This document shows positions 51,499 through 60,316 of a DNA stretch of 64,000 nt, in pieces (position 1 is the stretch's first letter; the number at the start of each line of letters is the position of its first letter). This DNA is from Arsenicicoccus sp. oral taxon 190 (GTDB taxonomy: Bacteria; Actinomycetota; Actinomycetes; Actinomycetales; Dermatophilaceae), in assembly GCF_001189535.1 (NCBI RefSeq), contig NZ_CP012070.1:3410001-3474000 (forward strand). Reading direction: 5' to 3'. A program made the position numbers and the translations under genes. Below the pieces are notes generated by a model. It made no database searches, was not told the origin of the DNA, and saw only the letters and a program-made list of their open reading frames with translations.

Positions 51499-52698
51499 AT
51501 GACCAACGACCAGTGGGCGGCACCGGGCCGCGGCGACGGGGAGCACCACGGGGGTAGCACCCCGCTGCCACCCCCACCGCAGCCGCCCTACGACCCCACC
51601 GGCGACGCCCCTCCGCCCGCCCCTCAGCCGGGGTACGCCCAGCAGACCGGGTACGCCCAGCACCCGGGGTACGCCCAGCACCCGGGGTACGCCCCGGCCC
51701 CCGGATACGGGCACGGTCCGGCATACGGCCAGGCACCCCCACCGGGCGCGTATCCCTCGATGGCGATGGTCGCCAGCCCGGGCATCGTGCCGCTGCGGCC
51801 GCTGCAGCTCGGCGACATGCTCGGGGCCGGCTTCAAGATCCTGCGGTTCAACCCCCGCGGCACCATCGGGGTGTCCCTGATCCTGCAGCTCATCGGGGTG
51901 GTGCTCGTCATCCCGTTCGTCGGGTGGCTGCTCAGCGGCGGGCTGGACCGGCTCGGCAGCCTCACCGCCCCCGACAACGGTGGCGGCCCCAACCTCGTCG
52001 TCAACCTGCTCCAGGTGCCCTCCAGCCTCCTCGCGCAGGTCGCGACGCTGGTGCTGTGCGTCGTCGTGTCCCGCGCCGTCATCGGCGAGCGTGCCACCCT
52101 CGGGGAGGCCTGGCGCGAGGTGCGTGCGCAGATCGGCCGGTGCCTGCTCTACGTGCTGGTCACGACCCTGCTGTGGGTGGGTGGGGTGGGTCTGGCGCTG
52201 CTGCTCCTCTTCGCCCTCGCCCAGATCGACGGCGCCATGGTCGTCGTCGGCGCGCTGGTGCTGGGGCCCGTCCTCCTCTTCGTCTTCGTCCGGCTGGGGC
52301 TCGCCGCGTCCGCGCTGGTCCTGGAGCGCATCGGTGTCGTCGCGGCGCTGAGGCGCAGCTGGGCGCTGAGCCGAGGCGCCTTCTGGCGGCTGTTCGGCAT
52401 CCAGCTCCTCACCTCCCTCGTCGTCGGCTTCGCCAGCCTTGCCCTCATGCTCCCGCTGATGATGATCGGCATGGTCGCCGTGTTCGCCACGAGCACGACG
52501 AGCCCCCAGGGCATGACCTCGAGCCTCGTCGTCCTGGCCGTGATCTACGCCCTGGCACAGATCCTCGTCGGCGCCGTCACGACGCCGATCACCTCGACCG
52601 TGAGCACGCTGCTCTACATCGACCAGCGCATCCGCCGCGAGGGCCTGGACGTCGAGCTGGCGCGGGCCGTGGACCGGCGAGCGAGCCAGGAGCGCTGA
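51499..52698 (+). CDS. Multi-pass membrane protein with proline/glycine-rich N-terminus
   Basis: A 399-residue protein. The first ~95 residues are Pro/Gly/Tyr-rich with tandem GYAQHP repeats from an 18-bp DNA repeat. From about 105 (RPLQLGDMLGAGFKILRFNP) there are six membrane helices; the motif and layout match glycerophosphoryl-diester-phosphodiesterase membrane-domain-like (DUF7847-type) proteins. It begins the MoxR/DUF58 operon, 4 bases before the DUF4129 gene. Function unknown, perhaps scaffolding in the membrane. GGGG is upstream of the ATG. Confidence 0.75.
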   Translation: MTNDQWAAPGRGDGEHHGGSTPLPPPPQPPYDPTGDAPPPAPQPGYAQQTGYAQHPGYAQHPGYAPAPGYGHGPAYGQAPPPGAYPSMAMVASPGIVPLRPLQLGDMLGAGFKILRFNPRGTIGVSLILQLIGVVLVIPFVGWLLSGGLDRLGSLTAPDNGGGPNLVVNLLQVPSSLLAQVATLVLCVVVSRAVIGERATLGEAWREVRAQIGRCLLYVLVTTLLWVGGVGLALLLLFALAQIDGAMVVVGALVLGPVLLFVFVRLGLAASALVLERIGVVAALRRSWALSRGAFWRLFGIQLLTSLVVGFASLALMLPLMMIGMVAVFATSTTSPQGMTSSLVVLAVIYALAQILVGAVTTPITSTVSTLLYIDQRIRREGLDVELARAVDRRASQER

Positions 52699-52702
52699 CG
52701 GC

Positions 52703-53356
52703 GTGCCCGGTGCGGGCGGTCTGCCCCTGCCCGTCTCCTCGGTCCCCGTCGAGCCGGGGTCGGACGAGGCGCGTCGGCTGCTGGAGCAGGAGCTGGCCCG
52801 CCCCGGATACCCCCACCCGTCGCTGCTCGACATCGTCCTGCGGTGGTTCGACGACCTCTTCTCCGGCGCACCGGGCGCCCCGTCCGGCATCGGCCTCGTG
52901 GTGCTCGTCGCGGTGCTGCTCCTGCTGCTCGCCCTGCTCGTGTGGAAGCTGTGGGACCTGCGGTCCGTGGTGCAGGAGCGCCGCCGCCGGGCCGGGGGCC
53001 TGACCGACCCGACGCGGTCGGCGGTGGACTACCTCGCCGAGGCGCGGGCCCACCTGGACCAGGGCGCCCACGACCGGGCGGTGGTGGCGGGGTTCCGGGC
53101 GCTCGTGGTCGGGCTCGACGACCGGGACGTCGTCCATGACGCCCCCGGGCGCACCGCCCAGGAGGTCGGTCGGGCTGCCGCCCACGCCCTGCCGTCGTAT
53201 GCCGAGCGCGCCCGCCGCTGCGCCCTGGTCTTCGATGCGGCGTGCTACGGGCATCCCGACGGCCCGGTCCCCGGCGCGGACGAGCCGCAGCGGACCACGG
53301 CCCAGGACGCCGCCGACACGCTGGCCCTGGCCTCCGAGCTGCAGGGGGCCCGATGA
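52703..53356 (+). CDS. DUF4129 domain protein
   Basis: A 217-residue protein with one membrane helix at about 55-80 (IGLVVLVAVLLLLLALLVWK) and a C-terminal cytoplasmic or extracellular helical domain of the DUF4129 type: AVDYLAEARAHLDQGAHDRA, then TAQEVGRAAAHALPSYAE. DUF4129 is known beside MoxR, DUF58 and transglutaminase genes. Its stop overlaps the DUF4350 start (ATGA). GTG start. Confidence 0.8.
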   Translation: MPGAGGLPLPVSSVPVEPGSDEARRLLEQELARPGYPHPSLLDIVLRWFDDLFSGAPGAPSGIGLVVLVAVLLLLLALLVWKLWDLRSVVQERRRRAGGLTDPTRSAVDYLAEARAHLDQGAHDRAVVAGFRALVVGLDDRDVVHDAPGRTAQEVGRAAAHALPSYAERARRCALVFDAACYGHPDGPVPGADEPQRTTAQDAADTLALASELQGAR

Positions 53357-54648
53357 GCCTGGACGTGATCGTGGGGCCGCGCGAGCGTGACCGTCGCACC
53401 CCCGGTCGCCGCACCCGGGTGGGCCTCGGCCTGGTGCTGCTGGTGCTGCTCGCCGTGGCCGTCTGGCGCAGCCTGCCGCAGGGCGAGGGCCTGCCCCTGG
53501 ACCCGGACGCCGCGGGAGACAAGGGCGCCAAGGCGGTTGCGGAGGTCCTGAGGCGGCAGGGCGTCGAGGTCGACGTGGTGCGCACCCGGGCCGACCTGGA
53601 CGACGCCCGGGTGGACGCCGACACGACCCTGGTGGTCTCGGAGACGGGCGCCGTCACGGCCGAGGCGATGCGAGCGGTGAGCGAGCGCAGGGTCGACGCC
53701 GGCCGGCTCGTGCTGCTCGGGCTCGGCCGCAGCGCGCTGCACGACCTCGACCTGCCCGTGACGCTGACGCGGCCACGCGGCGACGAGCCCGGGGGCCCGG
53801 GCTGCACCGACCGCGTCGCCGCAGCCTCGCCGTCCCTGTCCCCGCTCGGCTCGGGATACGCGCTGATGACCCCCGCGCAGGTCGCCGCGGCCGCCAAGGA
53901 ACCCTCACGCCTGCCGCCCTTCCCGGGCAGCGGGCCGGGCGAGGACGGCGACGGTCCCGAGGACGTCACCGACCTCGGGCGCTCGTGGACGCTGACCGGC
54001 GCCGGCGGCTGCTACCCCGTCGGAGAGGGCCACGCCCTGCTGACCATCCCCGCCGCGCACGGCCAGCCCCGCACCGACCTCCTCGCGCCCGCCCTGATCA
54101 TCACCAACGGCACCGTGACCGAGGAGGACGACGCCGCCCTCGCGCTGCGCCTGCTCGGCAGCGAGCGTCACCTCGTGTGGTTCGCGCCCACGTATGCCGA
54201 CATCGCCGAGGGCGACATCCCGCGCGGCGAACCCCCCATCGCCCCACCGTGGTTCATGCCGCTGCTGCTCCTGCTCGGCGGCGCCGTCGCCCTCACCATG
54301 TGGTGGCGCGGCCGACGCCTGGGCCGCCTCGCCGTGGAGCCACTCCCCGTCGTGGTGCGAGCCTCCGAGACCGCCGTGGCCCGCGGCCGTCTCTACCGCC
54401 GGGCCGCGGGGCGCGGTCACGCCGCCGCCGCCCTGCGCGACGCCACCAGGCGCCGCCTCGCCGCCCGGCTCGGGCTCCCCGTGGGCGCCGACGCCGAGGC
54501 CGTCGTCGCGGCCGTGGCCCAGGCCACGGGGCGCGAGCGCGACGGCATACGGGACCTGCTCGCCGGACCCGACCCGACCACCGACGCCGACCTGGCCGCG
54601 ACCGCGGCCGACCTGGCCCAGCTCGAGGAAGAGGTACGCCACCCATGA
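53353..54648 (+). CDS. DUF4350 domain protein
   Basis: A 431-residue protein with an N-terminal membrane helix at about 24-40 (GLGLVLLVLLAVAVW), a DUF4350 Rossmann-like extracellular domain (about 50-290), a second helix near 300-315 and a basic helical C-terminus of about 110 residues. DUF4350 is a typical partner of MoxR ATPases in actinobacteria. It overlaps both neighbours by four bases. The role of the module is not known. Confidence 0.85.
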   Translation: MSLDVIVGPRERDRRTPGRRTRVGLGLVLLVLLAVAVWRSLPQGEGLPLDPDAAGDKGAKAVAEVLRRQGVEVDVVRTRADLDDARVDADTTLVVSETGAVTAEAMRAVSERRVDAGRLVLLGLGRSALHDLDLPVTLTRPRGDEPGGPGCTDRVAAASPSLSPLGSGYALMTPAQVAAAAKEPSRLPPFPGSGPGEDGDGPEDVTDLGRSWTLTGAGGCYPVGEGHALLTIPAAHGQPRTDLLAPALIITNGTVTEEDDAALALRLLGSERHLVWFAPTYADIAEGDIPRGEPPIAPPWFMPLLLLLGGAVALTMWWRGRRLGRLAVEPLPVVVRASETAVARGRLYRRAAGRGHAAAALRDATRRRLAARLGLPVGADAEAVVAAVAQATGRERDGIRDLLAGPDPTTDADLAATAADLAQLEEEVRHP

Positions 54649-55604
54649 CCGACCACACCAGCGCCCGCGAGGCCCTGCAGGCCGTGCGCTCCGAGGTGGC
54701 CAAGGCCGTCGTCGGGCAGGACGCCGCCGTGACCGGGCTGCTCATCGGCCTGCTCAGCCGCGGGCACGTGCTGCTCGAGGGCGTGCCCGGCGTCGCCAAG
54801 ACCCTGCTCGTGCGCTCGCTCGCCACCGCGCTGGACATCGACACGCGGCGCGTGCAGTTCACCCCGGACCTGATGCCGGGCGACGTGACCGGGTCGATGA
54901 TCTTCGACGCCCGCACGACGGAGTTCGAGTTCCGGCCGGGGCCGGTCTTCACCAACCTGCTGCTGGCTGACGAGATCAACCGCACCCCGCCCAAGACGCA
55001 GGCGGCGCTGCTCGAGGCGATGGAGGAGCGGCAGGTGACCGTCGACGGCACGTCACGGCCGCTGCCCGAGCCGTTCCTCGTCGCGGCGACGCAGAACCCG
55101 GTCGAGTACGAAGGGACCTATCCCCTGCCGGAGGCCCAGCTCGACCGGTTCCTGCTCAAGGTGGTGCTGCCGGTGCCGCCGCGCGACCAGGAGATCGAGG
55201 TGATCTCGCGGCACGCGCACGGCTTCGACCCTCGCGACCTCGCCGGCGCTGGGGTGCGGCCGGTGGCGTCGGGGACCGACCTGCTCGCCGGGGCCGCGGC
55301 CGTGCGGACCGTCGGCGTCGCCCCCGAGGTCGTCGCCTACGTCGTCGACGTCTGCCGCGCCACCCGCACCGCCCCCTCCCTGTCGCTGGGCGCGTCGCCG
55401 CGCGGCGCGACGGCTCTCCTCGCGACCTCGCGGGCGTGGGCGTGGCTCAACGGGCGCGACTTCGTGACGCCCGACGACGTCAAGACCCTCGCCCACGCCA
55501 CCCTCGCGCACCGGCTGTCGCTGCAGCCCGAGGCCGAGCTCGAGGGCGTGTCCGTGGGTGCCGTCCTGCAGACCGCCCTCGACGCCGTGCCCGTCCCCCG
55601 ATGA
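54645..55604 (+). CDS. MoxR-family AAA+ ATPase
   Basis: A 319-residue MoxR ATPase. Walker A GVPGVAKT at 46-53, VQFTPDLMPGDVTGS, Walker B LLLADEINR at about 104-112, PPKTQAALLEAMEERQV and sensor-1 ATQNP are the family motifs. MoxR proteins act as chaperones that fit cofactors or activate VWA-domain partners; the DUF58 protein downstream is the usual VWA-like partner. It overlaps DUF4350 by four bases. Confidence 0.94.
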   Translation: MTDHTSAREALQAVRSEVAKAVVGQDAAVTGLLIGLLSRGHVLLEGVPGVAKTLLVRSLATALDIDTRRVQFTPDLMPGDVTGSMIFDARTTEFEFRPGPVFTNLLLADEINRTPPKTQAALLEAMEERQVTVDGTSRPLPEPFLVAATQNPVEYEGTYPLPEAQLDRFLLKVVLPVPPRDQEIEVISRHAHGFDPRDLAGAGVRPVASGTDLLAGAAAVRTVGVAPEVVAYVVDVCRATRTAPSLSLGASPRGATALLATSRAWAWLNGRDFVTPDDVKTLAHATLAHRLSLQPEAELEGVSVGAVLQTALDAVPVPR

Positions 55605-55614
55605 CCCGCGCCCG

Positions 55615-56907
55615 ATGATCCTCACCGGCCGCGCCGTGGTGCTCGCCCTGCTGGGCGTGGTGCCGGTGCTGCTGCGCCCCGAGCCGCTCACGGCCACGCT
55701 GTGGCTGGTGCTCGTGGTGGTCGTGTGCGTGGTCGACGCGCTGCTCGCCGCGTCCCCGCGACGGCTCGTGCTCACCCGCGACCACGTCGGGACCATCCGC
55801 GCCGAGGCGACGACCACGACGCGGCTGCAGGTGCACAACCCCTCGCGCCGCACGGCTCGCGGTGTGCTGCGGGACGCCTGGCAGCCGTCGGCCCGGACCA
55901 GCGGCGAGCGGCACCGGATCTCGGTCGCCCCTGGAGCATCGGTGCAGGTCGAGACCTCGCTGACGCCGGTGCGGCGCGGGGACCGGCATACGGACCTCGT
56001 CACGGTCCGCACCCTCGGCCCGCTGCGGCTGGCCGGGCGCCAGGCGTCGGTGGACGTGCCGGGGACGGTGCGGGTGCTGCCGCCCTTCCACTCGCGGCGG
56101 CACCTGCCGAGCCGGCTCGCGCGGCTGCGGCAGATCGACGGTCGGTCCGCGGTGCGGGTGCGGGGGCAGGGGACGGAGTTCGACTCCCTGCGCGAGTACG
56201 TCGAGGGCGACGACGTCCGCTCGATCGACTGGCGCGCCTCGGCGCGGCGCAGCGAGCTGGTCGTGCGGACCTGGCGGCCCGAGCGCGACCGCCGCGTCAC
56301 CCTCGTCGTCGACACCTCGCGCCTCTCGGCGGGGCGGGTCGACGACACGACCCGCCTGGACGCCGCCATCGAGGCGTCGTTGCTGCTCACGGCCCTGGCC
56401 GCGCACGCAGGCGACCACGTCGACCTCGTCGCGGGCGACCGCGTCGTGCGGACCCAGCTGGCGGCGGTGGCCCGCCCCGAGATGCTCGCCGCGATGTCCG
56501 ACGCCCTCGCGACCGTGCAGCCCGCCATCGTCGAGGCCGACTGGCAGGCGCTGGCCGCCGCGGTGGCCCGGCAGGCCCGCCGCCCGTCGCTCGTGGTGCT
56601 CCTCACGCCCCTCGAGCCCGCCGCCGTCGCCGAGTCCCTGCTGCCGGTGCTGCCGCAGCTGACCCGGCGGCAGCGCGTGTGCATCGCCTCGTGCGCCGAC
56701 CCCGAGCTGGACCGTATGGCGACCGCCCGCCGCACCACCGACGACGCCTACCGCGCGGCTGCGGCCGAACGCACGCGGACCCTGCGGGCCCGGACCGCCG
56801 ACGCGCTGGCCGGGCTGGGCGTGACGGTGGTGGACGCGCCGCCGGACGCCCTGGCGCCGGCCCTGGCCGACCACTACCTCACGCTCAAGTCCCGCGGCCT
56901 CCTCTGA
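55615..56907 (+). CDS. DUF58 domain protein (VWA-like)
   Basis: A 430-residue protein. Two N-terminal membrane helices (about 5-48), a beta-rich region, then the DUF58 motif GTEFDSLREYVEGDDVRS and IDWRASARR at about 188-213, followed by a VWA-like fold with VVDTSRLSAG. These proteins work with MoxR ATPases in envelope maintenance. The start follows MoxR by 10 bases. Its stop overlaps repeat copy 4. Confidence 0.9.
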   Translation: MILTGRAVVLALLGVVPVLLRPEPLTATLWLVLVVVVCVVDALLAASPRRLVLTRDHVGTIRAEATTTTRLQVHNPSRRTARGVLRDAWQPSARTSGERHRISVAPGASVQVETSLTPVRRGDRHTDLVTVRTLGPLRLAGRQASVDVPGTVRVLPPFHSRRHLPSRLARLRQIDGRSAVRVRGQGTEFDSLREYVEGDDVRSIDWRASARRSELVVRTWRPERDRRVTLVVDTSRLSAGRVDDTTRLDAAIEASLLLTALAAHAGDHVDLVAGDRVVRTQLAAVARPEMLAAMSDALATVQPAIVEADWQALAAAVARQARRPSLVVLLTPLEPAAVAESLLPVLPQLTRRQRVCIASCADPELDRMATARRTTDDAYRAAAAERTRTLRARTADALAGLGVTVVDAPPDALAPALADHYLTLKSRGLL

Positions 56908-56974
56908 CCCCCCGCCGGCAGAGGCATCGACCGGCCTTCGTTCCCCAGGCTGATGCACCTACCGCCGGCGAGTC
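56906..56974. repeat. Intergenic palindromic repeat, copy 4
   Basis: Bounded by GACC and AGTC. GAGGCATCGACCGGCCTTCG and CCAGGCTGATGC match copy 2. It overlaps the DUF58 TGA. The arms are less perfect than in copy 2. Confidence 0.8.
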
Positions 56975-57037
56975 CTGGGCCCGGCGCCTCGCTGACACGG
57001 CCCGTATGGCGCCCGACGCACCACCCTGCCCCGCGCC

Positions 57038-57150
57038 ATTGGTCACCAACGACGTTGTGGATCGTTCATCACGCCCTGGAAAGCGTGATTGGTCACCAAT
57101 GACGTCTTGGATCGTTCATCACGGCCCGGAAAACGTGATTGGTGACCAAT
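57038..57150. repeat. 50-bp-period tandem repeat built on ATTGGTSACCAAT
   Basis: ATTGGTCACCAA starts at 57038 and 57088 and ATTGGTGACCAAT at 57138. Between them are two near-identical units with GGATCGTTCATCACG and CCGGAAA or CTGGAAA. It lies in the 319-bp gap between the convergent DUF58 and SpoIIM-like genes. The rest of that gap is repeat copy 4 and GC-rich DNA without a gene. The same element occurs at 63026. Confidence 0.8.
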
Positions 57151-57226
57151 CGCGCCGGGGAGGGGACGGGGGCGGGACGCCGGGGCTGGCGCAGGACGCC
57201 GGGACGGGGTGGGGCCGGAGGGCGGG

Positions 57227-58222
57227 TCAGAGGGTCGCGACGGCCTCGTCCTCGCGGTCCGCGGCGTCCACGTCACCCGTCACGCCACGCCGGGCCGCCC
57301 GTCGCCCCACCACGAAGATGTACGCGAAGAACGCCGCCTCGGCCAGCACCCCGATCGCGATCCGCGCCCAGGTCGGCAGCCCCGACGGCGTCACGAACGC
57401 CTCGAGGATCCCCGACACGAGCAGCACCACCACCAGGCCCATCGCCACCCCGACGGTGGTGCGGCCGGCGGCGGCGAGGGACGCCATACGGGTCCTGGGT
57501 CCCGGCTCGACCCACGACCAGAAGAGCCGCAGCCCCACCCCCGCCGCCACGAACACCGCCGTCAGCTCGAGCAGCCCGTGCGGCAGGATCAGACCGAAGA
57601 ACAACGCGCCCCGCCCGTGACGCACCATGAGCGCGCCGATGACGCCGACGCTGACGACGTTCTGCAGCAGGACGTAGACCACGGGGACGCCGAGCACACC
57701 CATCGCGATGCACTGGGCGGCGATCCAGGCGTTGTTGGTCCACACGCGCGCCGCGAAGCTCGTGGCCGCGTGCTCGGAGTAGTAGTGCTCGAAGTCCGTG
57801 TTGACGTACCTCGCGACCTCGGCGGGGCTCATCAGGGAGTTCTCCAGCGTGGGGTTCTGGTAGAACCACCACCCGGCCCCCAGCGCCACGAGCAGGCTCA
57901 CCATCGTCGTCGTCAGCCACCACCAGCGCAGGTGGTACAGCGTCGCGGGGAAGGTCTCGCCGAAGAAGCGCGCGATGTCCCGCGCCGAGCCGGTCCGGGT
58001 CCCCGAGGCCCGTCGTCGAGCGCGCGCCAGCACCCCCGAGAGCCATTGCACGACAGCGGGATCGGGCGCGCTCGTGCGCACGACGGCGAGGTGCGTGCCG
58101 ACCCGCTGGTAGAGGTCGAGCAGGCGGTCGGCCTCCTCCGCGGAGAGCCGCGACCGACGCGTCAGCGCGTCGAGCTCGTCCCACTCCCCCCGGTGGGCCG
58201 CGACGTAGGCGTCCAGGTCCAC
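57227..58222 (-). CDS. Stage II sporulation protein M-like (DUF95) membrane protein
   Basis: A 331-residue protein. A helical N-terminus (RLSAEEADRLLDLYQRVGTH) leads into about six membrane helices with ALVRHGRG-like and LPHGLLELTAVFVAAGVGL motifs typical of SpoIIM/DUF95. In actinobacteria it is a standard companion of MoxR/DUF58/RDD genes; here it is on the opposite strand, convergent to DUF58 and divergent from RDD. The GTG start at 58222 is six bases from a TAGGGT box. The protein is not evidence of sporulation by itself. Confidence 0.85.
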   Translation of the reverse strand: MDLDAYVAAHRGEWDELDALTRRSRLSAEEADRLLDLYQRVGTHLAVVRTSAPDPAVVQWLSGVLARARRRASGTRTGSARDIARFFGETFPATLYHLRWWWLTTTMVSLLVALGAGWWFYQNPTLENSLMSPAEVARYVNTDFEHYYSEHAATSFAARVWTNNAWIAAQCIAMGVLGVPVVYVLLQNVVSVGVIGALMVRHGRGALFFGLILPHGLLELTAVFVAAGVGLRLFWSWVEPGPRTRMASLAAAGRTTVGVAMGLVVVLLVSGILEAFVTPSGLPTWARIAIGVLAEAAFFAYIFVVGRRAARRGVTGDVDAADREDEAVATL

Positions 58223-58228
58223 GACGCC

Positions 58229-58264
58229 ACCCTAGCCGCCCCCGCCGGGCCCGCCCGCTAGGCT
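58229..58264. promoter_or_regulatory. Divergent leaderless promoters of the SpoIIM-like and RDD genes
   Basis: Minus-strand TAGGGT (58229-58234) is 6 nt from GTG 58222; plus-strand TAGGCT (58259-58264) is 7 nt from ATG 58272. Both are in a 49-bp gap. Confidence 0.6.
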
Positions 58265-58271
58265 GCCGGTC

Positions 58272-59093
58272 ATGCAGCCGCCCAGGTCAGCGCGCCCCAC
58301 CATCGGCGTGGGCGAGGACGACCTCGTCACCGGTGACGCCGTGGCGCTGCGGGTGCCCGCCGCGGGCCCGGGGCTGCGTGTGCTGTCCGGCGCGATCGAC
58401 GTCGCGGTGGGTGGCCTACTGCTCCTGGGGCTGTCGATGGCGTTCGGCGGGGTGCGGGGCGGCCTCGACGAGGCGGCCGGAGCGGCGCTGGTCCTCACCA
58501 CCGTCGTCACGGTCCTCGTGATCCTCCCCGCCGCCGTCGAGACCCTTACGCGCGGCCGGTCGCTGGGCCGGCTCGCCACCGGCACGTGCATCGTGCGCGA
58601 CGACGGCGGGCCGGTCGCGTTCCGGCAGTGCCTGACGCGGGCGCTGGTCGGGGTGCTGGAGATCTGGGGCACGAGCGGCGCGGTCGCGTTCTGCGCCGTG
58701 GTGCTCACCGCGCGTGGCAAGAGGCTCGGTGATCTCGCGGCAGGCACGTATGCCGTCCGCGACCGCCTCCGCCTGCAGCTGCCTCCCCCGGTGCCGCCCG
58801 TCCCCGAGCTCGCCGCCTGGGCCGCGGGCGCCGACATCGCGCCGCTGTCCGACACGGTGGCGCTGGCCACCCGGCAGTTCCTGCACCGCCGCGAAGGGCT
58901 CGAGCCCGGGCCTCGCGCCCGCATCGCCGCGGAGCTGGCGGCCACCGTGGCGCAGCAGGTCATGCCGCAGCCACCGCCGGGCACGCACCCCGAGGCGCTG
59001 CTGCAGGCGGTCGTCGCCGAGCGGGGCCGCCGCGACGCGCAGCGGCTCTCCCGCGACGCCGCCACCCGGCACCGGGTCCTGCCCCACGTCTGA
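58272..59093 (+). CDS. RDD-family membrane protein
   Basis: A 273-residue protein. RVLSGAIDVAVGGLLLLGLS at about 36-55 carries the Arg-Asp signature region; three membrane helices follow, with a RGRSLGRLATGTCIV loop and RGKRLGDLAAGTYAVRDR, both typical of RDD. The C-terminal ~100 residues are soluble and helical. RDD proteins are often coded near MoxR modules; some take part in ion transport. The message is probably leaderless. Confidence 0.87.
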   Translation: MQPPRSARPTIGVGEDDLVTGDAVALRVPAAGPGLRVLSGAIDVAVGGLLLLGLSMAFGGVRGGLDEAAGAALVLTTVVTVLVILPAAVETLTRGRSLGRLATGTCIVRDDGGPVAFRQCLTRALVGVLEIWGTSGAVAFCAVVLTARGKRLGDLAAGTYAVRDRLRLQLPPPVPPVPELAAWAAGADIAPLSDTVALATRQFLHRREGLEPGPRARIAAELAATVAQQVMPQPPPGTHPEALLQAVVAERGRRDAQRLSRDAATRHRVLPHV

Positions 59094-59119
59094 GCCACGT
59101 CTGAGCCGGGTCTCGGGAC

Positions 59120-59159
59120 ACCGGCCGGGCATGCCGGGGGGACCGGCATACGGCCTGGT
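59120..59159. terminator. Imperfect hairpin between RDD and add
   Basis: ACCGGCC...CATGCCGG pairs with CCGGCATACGGCCTGGT with small bulges. It lies between convergent genes and ends at the add stop. One GGCATACG octamer is in the right arm. Confidence 0.5.
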
Positions 59160-60310
59160 CAGACCAGCTGGGCGTATGCCGGCTTGATCACCTCGTCGAT
59201 GAGCGCGAGCCGCTCGTCGAAGTGGAGGAAGGACGACTTCATCGCGTTGATCGTCGCCCACCGCAGGTCCGAGACGGTCCAGCCCGCGTCGCGGACCAGC
59301 AGCGTCATCTCCTTGCCCATGCTGGTGTCGCTCATCAGCCGGTTGTCGGTGTTGATCGTCACCCGGAACCTCAGGTCCTTGAGCAGCGTGATCGGGTGCA
59401 GCGCGATGCTGGCCGACGCGCCGGTCTGGACGTTGCTGCTGGGGCACATCTCGAGCGGCACGCGCTTGTCGCGCACGTAGGCCGCGAGCAGCCCGAGCTG
59501 CACCTGGTCGACCGCGGGGAGCCGGTCGTGCATGGCCATCCACTCGGGGACGGGGGTGCCGTCGACGGTGATGTCGTCGACGATGCGCACGCCGTGCCCG
59601 AGCCGGTCGGCGCCGCACCAGGTCAGCGCCTCCTGGATCGACGGCAGCCCGAAGGCCTCGCCGGCGTGGATGGTGAAGTGGGCGTTCTCCCGGGCGAGGT
59701 ACTGGAAGGCGTCGAGGTGCCGGGTGGGCGGGTAGCCCGCCTCGGCCCCCGCGATGTCGAAGCCGCTGACCTCCTGGTCGCGGAAGGCCACGGCGAGCTC
59801 GGCGATCTCGCGGCTCATCGCGGCGTGACGCATCGCGGTCAGCAGCGCGGTGACGCGGATCTGGCGCCCCTCCTCGCGGGCCAGCGCCTCACCCTCCCGG
59901 AAGCCCTCGTTGACGGCCTCGACGACCTCCTCGAGGGTCAGGTCCCGCTCGAGGTGCAGCTCTGGGGCATAACGGATCTCGGCGTAGACCACGCCGTCGC
60001 GCGCCAGGTCCAGCACCTCCTCGCAGGCCACCCGGCGCAGCGCCTCGGGCGTCTGCATGACCCCGACCGTGTGCTCGAAGGTCTCGAGGTATCTGACGAG
60101 CGAACCGCTGTCCGCGCTCTCCCGGAACCACCGCGCGAGGCCGGCGGCGTCGTCTGCGGGCAGTCCGGCATACCCCGTCTCGTGGGCGAGCTCGAGCACC
60201 GTCGCCGGCCGCAGCCCACCGTCCAGGTGCTCGTGCAGCAGCACCTTGGGGGCCTGCGCCACCACAGGGTCGATGTCGTATGCCGAGGGGCTGCTGTCTT
60301 GACTGGTCAC
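59159..60310 (-). CDS. add: Adenosine deaminase
   Basis: A 383-residue zinc-dependent deaminase converting adenosine to inosine. LLHEHLDGGLRP holds the first two zinc His (about 26 and 28), YAEIRYAP follows, GFDIAGAEAG, FTIHAGEAFG (third His and catalytic Glu), RLGHGVRI and the final-site TINTDNR are present. Near deoA, pmmB and the phosphorylase it forms a nucleoside salvage group. GTG start at 60310 with a TAGGGT box seven bases upstream, at the end of repeat copy 5. Confidence 0.96.
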   Translation of the reverse strand: MTSQDSSPSAYDIDPVVAQAPKVLLHEHLDGGLRPATVLELAHETGYAGLPADDAAGLARWFRESADSGSLVRYLETFEHTVGVMQTPEALRRVACEEVLDLARDGVVYAEIRYAPELHLERDLTLEEVVEAVNEGFREGEALAREEGRQIRVTALLTAMRHAAMSREIAELAVAFRDQEVSGFDIAGAEAGYPPTRHLDAFQYLARENAHFTIHAGEAFGLPSIQEALTWCGADRLGHGVRIVDDITVDGTPVPEWMAMHDRLPAVDQVQLGLLAAYVRDKRVPLEMCPSSNVQTGASASIALHPITLLKDLRFRVTINTDNRLMSDTSMGKEMTLLVRDAGWTVSDLRWATINAMKSSFLHFDERLALIDEVIKPAYAQLV

Positions 60311-60316
60311 CCTCCC

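Noticed and set aside
57038..57150. CRISPR-like array
   Set aside because: The regularly spaced palindromes look like repeats with spacers, but the intervals are near-identical to each other and no cas gene is present.
57227..58222. Evidence of sporulation from the SpoIIM-like protein
   Set aside because: DUF95/SpoIIM-like proteins accompany MoxR modules in non-sporulating actinobacteria.
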